Part shown: in pieces, positions 46,055 to 59,734 of the stretch
Layout of the letters: each line of letters starts with the position of its first letter
How positions within the stretch are numbered: the stretch's first letter is position 1
Origin: Lojkania enalia
Taxonomy: Eukaryota > Ascomycota > Dothideomycetes > Pleosporales
Direction: 5' to 3'
NCBI GenBank assembly: GCA_010094045.1
Contig: ML986642.1
Coordinates: 186,179 to 250,178, forward strand
Length of the DNA: 64,000 nt
The notes under the pieces: model-generated
What the model saw: the letters and a program-made list of their open reading frames with translations, nothing else
What the model was told of the DNA's origin: nothing
Databases searched by the model: none
Program-made: the position numbers and the translations under genes

Positions 46055-46215
46055 GGTTTTCTTGTGAACGATAGGTGCGTCTTTGTTGGAGAGTCGTTTG
46101 AGTTCCGGGTTGCCTAGAGTAGAAGGTTAGGCTTTCCTGTGGAAGATAATAGGTGTGTAGTTGTTGGAGGTTTGTTCGAGTGTTGGATTGTATAGGGTAG
46201 AAACATAAGGTTTTT
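46055..46215. repeat. Two-copy imperfect tandem repeat, period about 78 bp
   Basis: Two units align with a 78-bp offset: GTTGGAG occurs at 46085 and 46163, each followed by a GTTTGAGT or GTTCGAGT block and later AGAGTAGAA or AGGGTAGAA. A degraded third partial unit may follow near 46246. It is non-coding as far as can be seen. Confidence 0.65.
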
Positions 46216-46810
46216 ATTTTGGTGAGAGACACTAAGAGGGTATTTGTTGGACTGTATAACGAGGTATTGTATCCCCAGCGCTCTAAGATAATATACGTTG
46301 GCTCTAAGTATTTATTAGAGATGTTATACTCAAGTGTCAGATATTAAACCGGTGTAAGATGGGCTACAGAGGCGGCATCCGGTGAATAGAACAGTGATGG
46401 ACATGCCTGGTTATATATATTCCCGAAATGTGCTTTCACTTGAGTGTCATCAGGTAGTGCCTCCTACAAGGGCTTCTGTTAGTGAAACCTTAGATATTAA
46501 AGAGCCGTGGGGCGAGTCACGGAGAAGGTATAGTAAAGTATCTGTTAATTGGAGAGTGGCATACCTGCCTAGGCATAGGTATGCAAAGACGCTGCCTCCT
46601 CGCTAGCTTAGGCTACCTCCGTGTAGAAAATTCAACGAATACAACATACACGAAATGGCACTCACCACAAGAACCAGGCCAGCAACTATGGACAGTACCC
46701 TAAAACCACACAGTATGAAGTAAGTTGAATACTTTACGATAAGCTAGGATGGCTCTACTAGCAACTGTCGATACCGTGTATCTGCGCGCGAAAATTTTGA
46801 AGGATAGGTA

Positions 46811-47540
46811 GTTGTCGAAGTGGGACCAGACCATATCAAGTACACGGTTCGCAAATCCTCCCTCGCCCACTACTCAAAATATTTTCAAATGGCCTTCGAT
46901 AAACTTTGGAAAGATGCAGAGGACAAGGTGATAACACTCGAGGATGTTGAAGCCGGCATCTCCAGCATCTTCATCGACTAGGTTTATACTCAGAAGCCTC
47001 CACAAACGAATAGAGCCTATATCGAGGCCGCTAGCGACATAAATATGACCGGAGAACCCAATCGCCAGCATACTGCTGCAAACATAGTACGGGTCAAGGC
47101 GTGCATCTTGGGCGATCGCCTTCTAGCTCCCGGTTTTCGACGCGCAACCAACAACCAGTTCGCAGATAAAATGCTCGCCAACCAATTCCTCCCTACGCAC
47201 GAGATAGTTACATTGGCCTATGATAAGTTTCGTAAAGACTACCCTATATTAAAGCTTCTAGTTGATTGCCATTGCAAGTTCTGGGACCGATTTTGATTCC
47301 TGACGAGGAAGTGAAGCTTCTGGTTGAATGTCCCTACGAGTTCTGAGTTCCAATTGCGACGCGCTATATGCACCTTAAGAGTAGTGGGGACAAGGAAGAG
47401 CAACTATTTTTTACACCTATATTACGAGTATATTTCGCCGAAGGAGAATGAGAGATTTAAGAAAGAGCTTGGAAAGGTGTACGAGGTCTATGGTCTGAGG
47501 AGAAAGAATGAAGACATGGGGTTTGGGCTGCTTGACTAGT
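46811..47540 (+). pseudogene. BTB/POZ-domain protein relic with Trp-to-stop change
   Basis: From 46811 the frame reads VVEVGPDHIKYTVRKSSLAH then YSKYFQMAFDKLWKD, a clear BTB fold start, to ISSIFID, and then TAG (46979-46981) followed by VYTQKPP. Fungal relatives have Trp here (FIDWIYTQK), so TGG became TAG. The same frame continues past the stop with ILGDRLLAPGFRRATNNQFA and YPILKLLVDCHCKFWDRF, then ends. A frame change near 47290 leads to DEEVKLLVECPYEF, another stop, and IATRYMHLKSSGDKEE. It cannot encode a full protein. Confidence 0.7.
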
Positions 47541-47859
47541 TAGTGACTTGATTAATGGCGTCTGATTTAACTGAATATTTGATAAGTTTAGAGATATGCT
47601 CTAGCCACGTAACGCCCTAAATTCGATGCCGCCAACTCGACACCCAGGCTCACACTTCTACACTCTTTTAATATTATTACTCCAAAATATCCTCCTATTC
47701 ATCAGACGCAGTCTTTGGGACAAACTCCAATCGTCTCTGTATCCAACTTGTCCTTTTGCCTGCGTTGCTACACACTTCTCCACTTCTTCTAGTGCGTGTT
47801 CATATTTAGACGATGTGTAAATCAATATGAAGAGAAGATAGTTCGAAAGAATTTTAGAC

Positions 47860-48293
47860 TAGAGGAAGATGACGTATTTGTCGAAAGGGCGAGAGATCAA
47901 GAGATCTATTAGATTTCAAAGTTATGTCTTTAGGGGCCACTTCCTTATACAAACATTTCGGCAACCTGTCGACAACTATTTCATTATAGAGCATATCGAG
48001 CGGTTGGCTTTCTATGAAACAATCATATATGTATTTAACGGCTTGCCCTCGGATTGCCCCATTCTTGGTCCTCTTGTCCACACACACACTGTTTGCTCTA
48101 AGAGGATCTTGATACTTATGAGGAGAAAGAACTTCGGGCTCATTTCCCGCATGAATTCTTGATGCGGGTTATAATTGCGTATGACAAGGCAAAGATTTTC
48201 CTAAGGGAAAAGAAGGAATGCTTTTGCCATGAACATGCTTCGGAAGCGGGAAAGGCAAAATGTCCCAAGGCTGCAGTAATACCTGGACGTTAG
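47860..48293 (+). pseudogene. BTB/POZ-domain protein relic, C-terminal half
   Basis: The C-terminal half of a protein of the same family is split over two frames. The first reads FQSYVFRGHFLIQTFRQPVD, then FYETIIYVFNGLPSDCPILG and HTHT. The second, after a frame change near 48090, reads EEKELRAHFPHEFLMRVIIA and ECFCHEHASEAGKAKCPKAA and ends at TAG 48291-48293. No N-terminal BTB half is recognisable just upstream. It lies only 320 bp from the previous relic, so the pair could derive from a tandem duplication. Confidence 0.62.
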
Positions 48294-49752
48294 AACCCAG
48301 CTACTGTCTACCCTTGCGGATGGTAGCTTTGCTGAAACGGCATGAACTAGGGAAGTTAGCGTAGGGCTGGACTGTAGTGCAGAATATCGATGTAGCTTCT
48401 TTGCTAGGTAAAATCACACCTGCCGTAACTGGACAGAAATTCATCATGGTTATTGTGACACATCCTTCTTTTGGTTAGTGATGGAAAAGTAAATAAAGTA
48501 TAGTCTATTATCTCCTGAAGTTCTATCGCCCAATATATAATTGAAGATACTGTTATTTCCCCCTGAAATTCGCCAAAGGCGTATTGCATGATAGTCACAA
48601 TCACAATGGTACTTGACCTTTTCCAATTCCATATTTTCTTTTGATTTATTGATACATTATTGAAGCAAACATACCATTTACACTCTATTGTCTTCAAGAA
48701 TTTTAGTGTGCATAAACGAAGCCGCCAATATTGATATCACACTTTCGCTTTCGGCAACTGTGGGCAACTAAACCTCCAATGGGAACTGTGCAAGTCCCAG
48801 CGCACTATAACCCCTAAGGCCCTATGGTTTTATGTATACCAGCCCACGACGTCTAATAGACCACTATAAACTTTTGAGTCTGCAGTGAGACTTTTAGGTT
48901 CTTCACTACGTCTAAGCCTCGCTATTCCGCAATGGTGGATTAAGAATAATTGTCCTATATACCGCAAATCAAACATCTCTCCATTCAAGCCGCTGCTACA
49001 CCTGCAAATATGGGTTTAGCGAAAACTCCATAAATTTGTCTCAAATCAGCAATTCCAAGCGTCACCCCTTCCGCCTTTGATATCCCTAGTTTCACGTCGA
49101 CATCTAACCCTAGCTCTCCTACCGGTGCGAACCTAATCTCCGTAGTCATATCGCCTGGCGGCTAGGGCCAGATGCATAGAATTATCAATACAGATCTGAG
49201 TATTTGTGATAATGGGTTGAAAAGAATGGGCTTGGATAGCGGGAAGACAATTAAACTAGACTGGGTGTAAATGTGCTATTTCCCAACCTACCAAGGTTAT
49301 TACTTTGAAGGCAAAACAAGATACCCAAATATCACGAAGCAATATATCTGGGAACCATGCATAAAAAGGTATACAGAACCTGCGCGGGCTGTAGCCTTGA
49401 CACTGCCGTGCGAGCCTTCCGGAATTCTAGGCATGGAGGACATGCTTGAGGAGAGGTTTTTGGAAGGAAATAGTAGACGGGGATGGGCTGTGAATCAGCA
49501 CAAACAATGCAAAGCATGCATATTCAAGCGATGACTATGAAGATAAGGATTAATGAGAAATTGTCTCGGCTAATTTCACAAGACCCATGATTCATAGCCT
49601 TTCTCTAAGTGCTGACCGACAACCACTACTACCATGCGACTACAGAACCACCAATCATAACTCCAGCGCCTTTGCTGGAGGAGGATATTCAATAAGTATT
49701 GCTCGTCCACTTTATCAACTCTGATTCCAGCTCCTACATGTTTCTTGGTACC
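48294..49752. other. Accessory island, right part, no gene recognised
   Basis: About 1.45 kb with scattered short frames only. An 87-codon frame at 49271-49534 has no family features, and its Cys-containing tail (KQCKACIFKR) is probably chance. The 3' end carries the SEC23 3' UTR. Confidence 0.4.
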
Positions 49753-52431
<2,679 letters not shown>

Positions 52432-53433
52432 CGTGGATGGTGATTAGGCGGGGGCCGTTGAATCGCTATGAAGGTGGGACCGCCCACAATTCGAAATGGC
52501 GGCACAGATGCCGGCGAGCCGTTGCGTGGTTAAAATTCTGGGTGGAGCAAGAGTGAAGGTGTGTAATACTGGGAGGATACGGCTGGCCGTCGGAGCAGGC
52601 TGCAATGAAAGCTCGAACTGGCAACGTTCCCAATATCTTGACGAGGTGGGTTCGCTGGGTGATAGAACTGTAATGCGGCCAGATTGGAGATTCAAGACCG
52701 CTAGTCCCGTTAAGGATTGGTGCGAGGCTAGGGTACCGGGGGTCCTGCAAAACGTCGCTCATTTCTCAATTTTCGTCTCTTCTTTTCTAACAACATCGCC
52801 AGCTACAAAAACACTACTTAACCACAGTCTCGAAGTACCCGTACCGAGACTGTTTTCGCGCTGCGCGTAGATTAGAACTGGCCCATGGCTGGGCGCCCGA
52901 TCTGGAAAACCCGTCCCGGGTATTCTGATAGATTGGGAATCAGCAGAGGTCACATCTGATACAGTAAAGCACGAAGCACGGAATTTATTTCTTGAAAATA
53001 CCATAGGAGCGGAATGGGTTCAAGCAGCCGGCTTATGACCCATGGAACTGTTCGGGAAGCGTTTGAGCTGGATAGATAGGACAACATTAAGTTCTGTTTC
53101 GAGTGCAGCTCGGGCTCGATATCTGGACAACTCCCGTCTGGCAGCTTGATTCCTAACACCTAGGTAGAACCCCTCACATCATCGAGTATAATCATGCATT
53201 GAGAACTAACATGCTTTGAGAACTAGAAACGATGTAGAGTAATCTCGCAAGGTCTTTATTCTTCAGATGCAATGCACTGTAGATGTTGGAAATATGAAAT
53301 GATATTTACACAGCTGATAATTTCGCTGGAAAATGCTAACTGAAACTTTTGAAAGTCACATGCGTGTGGCAATTGCACCCCAGCAATGGTGCATATTTGT
53401 ATAATACATTTGACCTACAATTCCATTATGCTC
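52432..53433. other. SEC23 promoter and bL17m 3' flank
   Basis: About 1 kb with overlapping open frames on both strands and no family features. The part next to 52431 should be the SEC23 promoter. Confidence 0.4.
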
Positions 53434-54088
53434 TCACGGGTAATGCCTTTCCCTGCGCATCCTGTCTTCTGGGTATACCCTTCTCTTCTCTGGTGGCTCC
53501 TCGGTGTACGTGGAGTTGTGGAGCTTCATCTTTGTAATCATTTCACGCAACTCCTTGACGCCGTCCTTCCGGAATTGTGTGACTTTCTTCACGTTCTTTG
53601 CCGTTATCTCGTTCATCTGTCTGTCTCTCGGTAGCCGCGCGAGCGATTTAGCAGTCATTGCGAAGCGCATATCTCTTGGTCCATCCACGAGCTCGAGTAT
53701 GGCGGATTCTGCTTGGTCTTCCTTGAGCGGTTCAATGCGAAGCACCCGGGTATAGCCACCAGGCCGCTCGAGATAGCGTTCTTTTATAGGGCCAAAAAGT
53801 TTTGGTACGAGTCTCTCTGGGGTCTGCAACAATCAGTATGTAATCGCTACAGTTTGTTCTAACATGTCTTACGTAGAAAATCTGGTATGCTCTCCGCCTA
53901 GATGCTTCGGTGTCCTTCTTTGCAAGAGTAATTAACTTCTCTGCTAACCGCTGCGCCTCTTTCGCCTTGTGCCATGTCGTTGATATCGTTTCGTGCTTGA
54001 AGAGGGAGGTGACGAGATTTCGCAAGAGTGCTTGACGGTGGGAGGATGAACGACTTAGATGCCGGAATTGGAGACGTCCGCCAGCCAT
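53434..54088 (-). CDS. Mitochondrial ribosomal protein bL17m
   Basis: This is the large-subunit protein L17 of the mitoribosome (yeast Mrpl8). Exons 54088-53873 and 53823-53434 give 201 aa. The bacterial-like L17 domain is clear: [20 protein letters not shown], then [20 protein letters not shown] and [31 protein letters not shown] completes it after the intron. A C-terminal charged extension of about 75 residues is typical of fungal mitochondrial versions. The start at 54088 ([11 protein letters not shown]) is preferred over in-frame codons further upstream because L17 proteins start there. It is divergent from RNR1. Confidence 0.93.
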
Positions 54089-54284
54089 GGCGGCAATCAA
54101 TTGGAGGGCGAGAGTACACCAAAGGAGAGCAATATATAGGCTGGGATGGGGTAGCTGGGGCTGGTGGTCGACGAAACGATCGGTGGTTCGGCGAAAGCTT
54201 CACTCGAGGCTCCACAGGCGCGGCGCCAAGAATACGCGCATCAATTAAAGGCACGTGACACTTATTAATCGTGTTTTGCATTTT

Positions 54285-54290
54285 ACGCGT
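54285..54290. promoter_or_regulatory. MCB-like ACGCGT element upstream of RNR1
   Basis: A perfect ACGCGT hexamer 120 bp before the RNR1 start, with GCGCGTCG close by at 54298-54305. ACGCGT is the site of the MBF cell-cycle factor, which drives ribonucleotide reductase genes in yeasts. Use in this fungus is inference. A CACGTG hexamer lies at 54252-54257 in the same divergent promoter. Confidence 0.55.
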
Positions 54291-54409
54291 GTAGTAGGCG
54301 CGTCGACCCGTAACCATTTAAGATCTCCAGCCCCGCCGACTCTTGTACTCTATCCGCACACTACACGCGCAAGATACCCATATACCTTTAACTCCTTTTC
54401 TTGTCCAAC

Positions 54410-57280
54410 ATGTATGTCTTCAAGCGCGGTAAGTAATATTCTTTTGTCTCTTCAATTGCTATTCCAACCCTCCACTGGCTGCATATCGTCGCCCATGCTA
54501 ATTGTCCGACGCTCAGATGGACGTAAAGAACGCGTGCAGTTCGACAAGATCACTGCCCGTGTATCCAGGCTGTGCTATGGCTTGGATCCGGAGCACGTCG
54601 ATCCAGCTGCAATTACTATGAAAGTCATCTCCGGCGTATACCAGGGCGTCACAACGGTCGAGCTGGACAATCTGGTATGCCGTCACATTCTTGTATAGCC
54701 TCCACCAGGGATGTTAACCACGTGCAGGCCGCCGAAACAGCAGCATATATGACTGTTACACATCCAGACTATGCCATTCTAGCTGCGCGTATCGCCGTAT
54801 CGAACCTCCACAAGCAGACAAAAAAGCAATTCTCCGCTGTAGTGCAAGACCTTTACAATTATGTAAACCCTAAGAACCAGAAACATCAGCCTATGGTCTC
54901 AAAGTCGCTTCATGATCTTGTTATGAAGCATTCCGACGAATTGAACTCAGCCATTGTATATGATCGCGACTTCAATTACCAGTTCTTTGGATTCAAAACT
55001 CTGGAGAGATCATACCTCCTCCGCATAAATGGCAAAGTTGCCGAACGGCCTCAGCACATGCTAATGCGTGTGGCAGTAGGCATTCACGGAGAGGATATTG
55101 AGAAGGCTATTGAGACATACGATTATATGTCGAACAAATTCTTCACACACGCGTCGCCAACCCTCTTCAACGCTGGAACACCTAGCCCACAAATGTCGTC
55201 TTGCTTCCTGATCGACATGAAGGAAGATAGCATTGAGGGTATCTATGACACACTCAAGACATGCGCGATGATCTCCAAAACTGCTGGTGGTATTGGCTTG
55301 AACGTTCACCGCATTCGCGCGACTGGTTCATATATTGGCGGGACTAACGGCACATCTAATGGTCTCATTCCGATGCTTCGAGTATATAACAACACTGCGA
55401 GATACGTTGATCAAGGTGGCAATAAACGCCCCGGCGCGTTTGCTATATACCTAGAACCCTGGCATGCGGACGTATTCGGGTTCCTTGACCTTCGAAAGAA
55501 CCACGGCAAAGAAGAAGTTCGAGCCCGAGACCTCTTCTATGCTCTTTGGATCCCCGATTTGTTCATGAAACGCGTGCAAGAGAACGGTGAATGGACTCTA
55601 TTTTGCCCCAACGAAGCATCTGGTCTTGCCGATGTTTACGGGGATGAGTTTGAGGAGCTATACCACCGCTATGAGGCCGAGGGACGCGGACGAGAGACCA
55701 TCCGAGCCCAGAAGCTTTGGTATGCGATTCTAGAGGCCCAGACCGAGACCGGCAATCCTTTTATGCTCTACAAGGATGCTTGCAACCGCAAGAGCAATCA
55801 GAAAAACCTCGGAACCATCCGAAGCTCTAATCTCTGCACCGAGATCATCGAGTATACCGCACCTGATGAGGTTGCCGTCTGCAACCTGGCCTCCCTTGCA
55901 CTGCCCGCCTTTGTTGATTATCACCGCGGCGAGTATGACTTCCAGAAGCTCCACGAGGTTGTCCAGGTCGTCACTCGTAATCTTAACAAAATCATTGACG
56001 TCAACCATTATCCTGTAGAAGAGGCTCGCCGTAGCAACTTCAGGCACAGGCCCATCGGCCTAGGTGTTCAAGGTCTTGCAGATGCTTTTCTCGCTCTGCG
56101 TATGCCTTTCGATTCCCCCGAAGCGAAGAAGCTCAACATTCAGATCTTCGAGACAATTTATCATGCTGCTCTCACTGCATCCTGTGAGATTGCTGCGGAA
56201 CTCGGACCCTACGCCACTTACGAAGGCTCACCAGTATCTCAAGGCCTTCTGCAGTATGATCTATGGAATGTTACCCCAACTGATTTGTGGGACTGGGGTG
56301 CCCTGAAAGCTAAGATCGCTCAGCATGGTGTTCGCAACTCCTTGCTCGTTGCTCCCATGCCAACTGCCTCCACCTCCCAGATTCTTGGCAACAACGAATG
56401 TTTCGAGCCTTACACATCGAACATCTACTCCCGCCGTGTATTGGCTGGTGAGTTCCAGGTCGTAAACCCATGGCTGCTTAAGGATCTCGTCGACATGGGC
56501 TTGTGGTCAGACAATATGAAGAACCGTATCATTGCCGAAGGCGGCTCCATCCAAAGAATCCCCAACATTCCCGACGAAATCAAGGCTCTTTACAAGACCG
56601 TCTGGGAGATCTCGCAGCGAACCATTGTACAGATGGCTGCTGACCGCGGCGCCTTCATTGATCAGTCACAGTCCCTAAATATCCACATGAAGGAGCCCAC
56701 GATGGGCAAGATCACTTCAATGCACTTTGCTGGCTGGAAGCTTGGTCTCAAGACCGGCATGTACTATCTTCGAACTATGGCCGCGTCTGCTCCTATCCAA
56801 TTCACCGTAGATCAGGAGGCTCTCAAGGTAGCCGATACAAATGTTGCACGTGCCTTGGGAAGCAAAAAGCGAAGCGGGCCAGGTGCTAGTTATGCGAGCT
56901 CACCAGCTCCTTCTGCGGTCCCACGGCCAATGTATACGACTAAAACACCCAACGGTGCTGCCAATAGTGTCGCTCCTCCCAATGGTGTCCCTACGCCATC
57001 TGCCACGCCGCCTCCAGTCTCGGAGAACAAGCACACAATCACTGGTACAAAAGATGCTCTCTCATCTAAACCATTCACGGCGGACGTCGAGGAGGGCGAT
57101 AGCCCAAAGCTTCTTAGCACCGCTCCTACCGGCAAGCCAGCCGAAGAGGAGGCCCTTCCTGAGCCAGTTGTCAAGCAAGAGGAAGACAAGGATGAATCAC
57201 GAGAGGGCGACATCTATGCCGATGCTGTTCTTGCTTGCTCGATAGAGAACCCTGAAGCATGCTTGATGTGTAGCGGGTAG
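54410..57280 (+). CDS. RNR1: Ribonucleoside-diphosphate reductase large subunit
   Basis: The class Ia catalytic subunit that makes deoxyribonucleotides. Exons 54410-54428, 54517-54674 and 54728-57280 give 909 aa. The 19-nt first exon encodes MYVFKR, completing the ATP-cone start ([19 protein letters not shown]). Catalytic features include SSCFLIDM with the first active-site Cys, [11 protein letters not shown] with the N-x-C-x-E radical motif, and the late [16 protein letters not shown] and [14 protein letters not shown]. The C-terminal tail beyond about 770 is Pro/Ser/Thr-rich, longer than in animals. It ends [14 protein letters not shown], the C-x2-C redox pair that re-reduces the active site. 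Expression in S phase is suggested by the upstream ACGCGT. Confidence 0.96.
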
Positions 57281-57834
57281 TCGGCTCGTAACTTCACACT
57301 GTGTACATGTAGACTCTAGAGATGGGAAGACAGGAAACTGCCTTGTATATCATTTCATTTCTTTTTTGTGTATGGCATCGGCGTTATAGAGATACTGGCT
57401 TTTGGGTATGGTGAGGAGGAAATGAGTTTATGAGGATGGTACCGTGGGATTTATCATTTTTGACGTATATCTGCCCCTAATAGCTGCAGCGAAATCGTAT
57501 ATTATACCCCATTTTGCTGATTCTACAAGTGCATAGTCGACTAGGGCTAATTGCCTTTTGCGTAGAATACTCAGGACATTAACAACCTCGGGCATTCCAC
57601 ATTTACCTATCCGTGCCCCTCTACCCGCAGAATTGCCCCGCATTAACATGAAACACGACCTCACGCCCTATGCACGCCTTGCGAACTACAGCCACTTCCA
57701 CTTCGCCTAGATAAATCACGCCTGTGAAGCTTGCCATCCTAAGTTCGGCTCTTTCTCTAGCTACTCGCGGCACTCGGCGAGCAGTCAATAGTGCATCGGC
57801 ACCAAAAGCACAAGAGGACCCCACATCCACATAT
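57281..57834. other. RNR1 3' flank and YCII-gene upstream region
   Basis: No gene is supported. Short frames on both strands lack features. It should contain the RNR1 3' UTR and the promoter of the YCII-domain gene. Confidence 0.35.
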
Positions 57835-58333
57835 ATGCCAGCTCTACGGCCCCGATTCTCCGCTCCAATCTTCAAGCCCGCTTCACAACCACTGTATCGA
57901 GCAGCTCCAACATCACTCCACGTTGGACAATTGCAATTGAGAAGCATGGCATCGAGTTTAGCACCACTGCCAGAATGGCTTGTCATCGCGCCGGACCACG
58001 ACGGCGCATTGCAGAAACGATTAGCTGTTAGGGAGGAGCATTTAGGCGGCTTGAAAAAGGACCCTGAGACCTTCTGGTTGTGGGGTGGTACGTGTATTTC
58101 CTCTACCATCTGCGTGAAGAGAGTGCTGATGGGACATAGGAGCCATGCTCGAGGAACCGATCAAGGAAGGTGAGCCGATGAAGTTCAAAGGGTCTGCGAT
58201 GTTGGTTGGGGCGAAGACGAGGGAGGAGGTTGTTGAGCGGTTGAAGAATGATGTATATGTTAAGGGAGAGGTGTGGGATTGGGAGAAGGTGCAGATTATT
58301 CCTTTTAAGAGTGCGCTGAGGAAGCCGTTGTGA
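57835..58333 (+). CDS. YCII-related domain protein
   Basis: YCII domains are small ferredoxin-like folds of largely unknown function, sometimes dehalogenase-like. Exons 57835-58087 and 58140-58333 join as WGGAMLEEP and give 148 aa. The domain starts at EWLVIAPDHDGALQKRLAVR, with the conserved His-Asp, then REEHLGG and MKFKGSAMLVGAKTREEVVE, ending FKSALRKPL. From the upstream ATG the protein has a 37-residue Arg/Ala/Pro/Ser-rich leader (MPALRPRFSAPIFKPASQPL), which looks like a mitochondrial presequence. The internal ATG at 57946 gives a 111-aa form that starts at the domain, so dual targeting is possible. Confidence 0.85.
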
Positions 58334-58915
58334 AGGATTATGTTCTACCATGTGATAGGAGAGTTCCAGTGATGGGATTCGAGTTGAGTATTGGGGACGT
58401 TGCAGGGATTTGAGGGTCACAGTGATTGGATGACATGAAGGAATATATAGTGCGGTATGTGTATATATGCATTTCTATGGGGCAAAAGCATTTGGCATTT
58501 GCGTGGGTTCCAATGAGTATCTCTCTAAATCATACCAAGTGAACGCCTCTGCTGTAATAATTGTACAGGATGACCCGATACTATCTTCATTCTCCTTTCC
58601 ATTAAGTATCCCTTCAAGCGCACACCTAAGGCGCTTTTCTCTTGCCATGCACGGATCGATGCTTGTGTTCTGATCTGTTGTGGATTGGAATCCACAAGGC
58701 TACGCTCTGTGTCCAAGCCCTTCCTCGTGGCATTTAGCACTTCCAGATCTTTGTCGATGGGTCGGTCAGTCCTTTGATGTCTAATGGTTGAAAATCTCCA
58801 ACAAAACTTCAATGTCGGATCTAGATTCAAAGGGAGATCCACAGACCTTCTTTGATCTGGGCTTGCCTCCTAGTGGGTCCTCGGGTGTGTGAAAATTTTG
58901 GATATCCCGAGACAT
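58334..58915. other. Convergent interval between YCII and deacetylase genes
   Basis: 3' flanks of two convergent genes. Short frames on either strand show no features. Confidence 0.35.
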
Positions 58916-59734
58916 TCACCTCCCATCAAGACTCTCAGCCTTGGTAGAAGCTGCATGCTCAAGCAAGCCTGAGATTGTCGTAATCTGATATCCCCTCCTC
59001 TTAATCTCGGGAATAACTTTCCTTAACATCGGCACCGTCCAACTCCTCCTATCATGACAAATAATAATAGCTCCCGGTTGTAACATGCTTAGAATATGCC
59101 TCGCATTAACTCTCCAATACGGAATATTAGGATCATGAGGATAAATATTCCCCAGAACGAGCCTATACTTCATTTTCCTCACCACCTCCCGCATCCTCAT
59201 TGAAAAGAATCCAGATCCCGGCCGAAAAAAGCGTTGCGGATACCCAACCTTAGCATCGTCGTACGCTCGATTAATCATAGATTCTACGGCTCCGATCTGC
59301 TCTTCCAACTCAGCGTCGGACAAGGAGCGCGAAGGCTCATCGTGCATAGCGTGATTCCCCAACTCATTCCCCGCCTTCACCACATCGTTCAACACACCCT
59401 CCCGTCCCGCAACCTGGCCCCCAATAACGAAAAATGTAGCATGCGCATCCTGGTCTTTCAGAATCTCTACGATCTGCGCCGTGTATTCACTCGGTGCGTC
59501 ATCGATGCTCAGTGCCACAATCTTTTCTGAAGTAGAGATGTGGAAAAGCACATCTGGCCAGCGGTACTGGAAGTACTTTATCAAGAGACTTGGAGGCTTG
59601 TAGATAATGTAGAAAGGTGAGAGGAAAGAGAGCAGGACGAATAGGAGGGTTAGCATGGTGAAGAGGCGGGAGCGACGGGCGCGTCGCCGCAGTTTGGAGG
59701 GTAGACGGCAGAGACAATAACTCGGTCGATACAT
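58916..59734 (-). CDS. Membrane-anchored polysaccharide deacetylase (NodB fold, CE4-like)
   Basis: CE4 enzymes remove N-acetyl groups from chitin or related glycans. It is a single exon of 272 aa. A basic N-terminus (LRRRARRSRL) precedes one hydrophobic helix (LTLLFVLLSFLSPFYIIY, about 29-46), so it looks like a type II membrane protein. Motif 1 is ALSIDDAPS with the Asp pair at 78-79. Motif 2 is GNHAMHDEPS, His128 and His131. Motif 3 is RFFRPGSGFFS and motif 5 is GAIIICHDR. The motifs differ from the canonical TFDDGP and H-x3-H, so substrate and activity are uncertain. They look like a coherent subfamily rather than decay. Confidence 0.88.
   Translation of the reverse strand: MYRPSYCLCRLPSKLRRRARRSRLFTMLTLLFVLLSFLSPFYIIYKPPSLLIKYFQYRWPDVLFHISTSEKIVALSIDDAPSEYTAQIVEILKDQDAHATFFVIGGQVAGREGVLNDVVKAGNELGNHAMHDEPSRSLSDAELEEQIGAVESMINRAYDDAKVGYPQRFFRPGSGFFSMRMREVVRKMKYRLVLGNIYPHDPNIPYWRVNARHILSMLQPGAIIICHDRRSWTVPMLRKVIPEIKRRGYQITTISGLLEHAASTKAESLDGR

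Larger units (their letters stand above)
45318..46810. other. Degenerate accessory region with poly-T tracts
   Basis: No supported gene. It is G/T-skewed on the plus strand with several T homopolymers and a short tandem repeat. A 74-codon frame at 46382-46606 shows no family signal. It forms the left part of a 4.4-kb gene-poor island. Confidence 0.45.

Noticed and set aside
49271..49534. 87-codon frame with a Cys-x2-Cys tail
   Set aside because: A single Cys pair with no other conserved feature; most likely chance.
52444..52870. Overlapping frames between SEC23 and the bL17m gene
   Set aside because: Both strands are open without family signals; probable promoter sequence.
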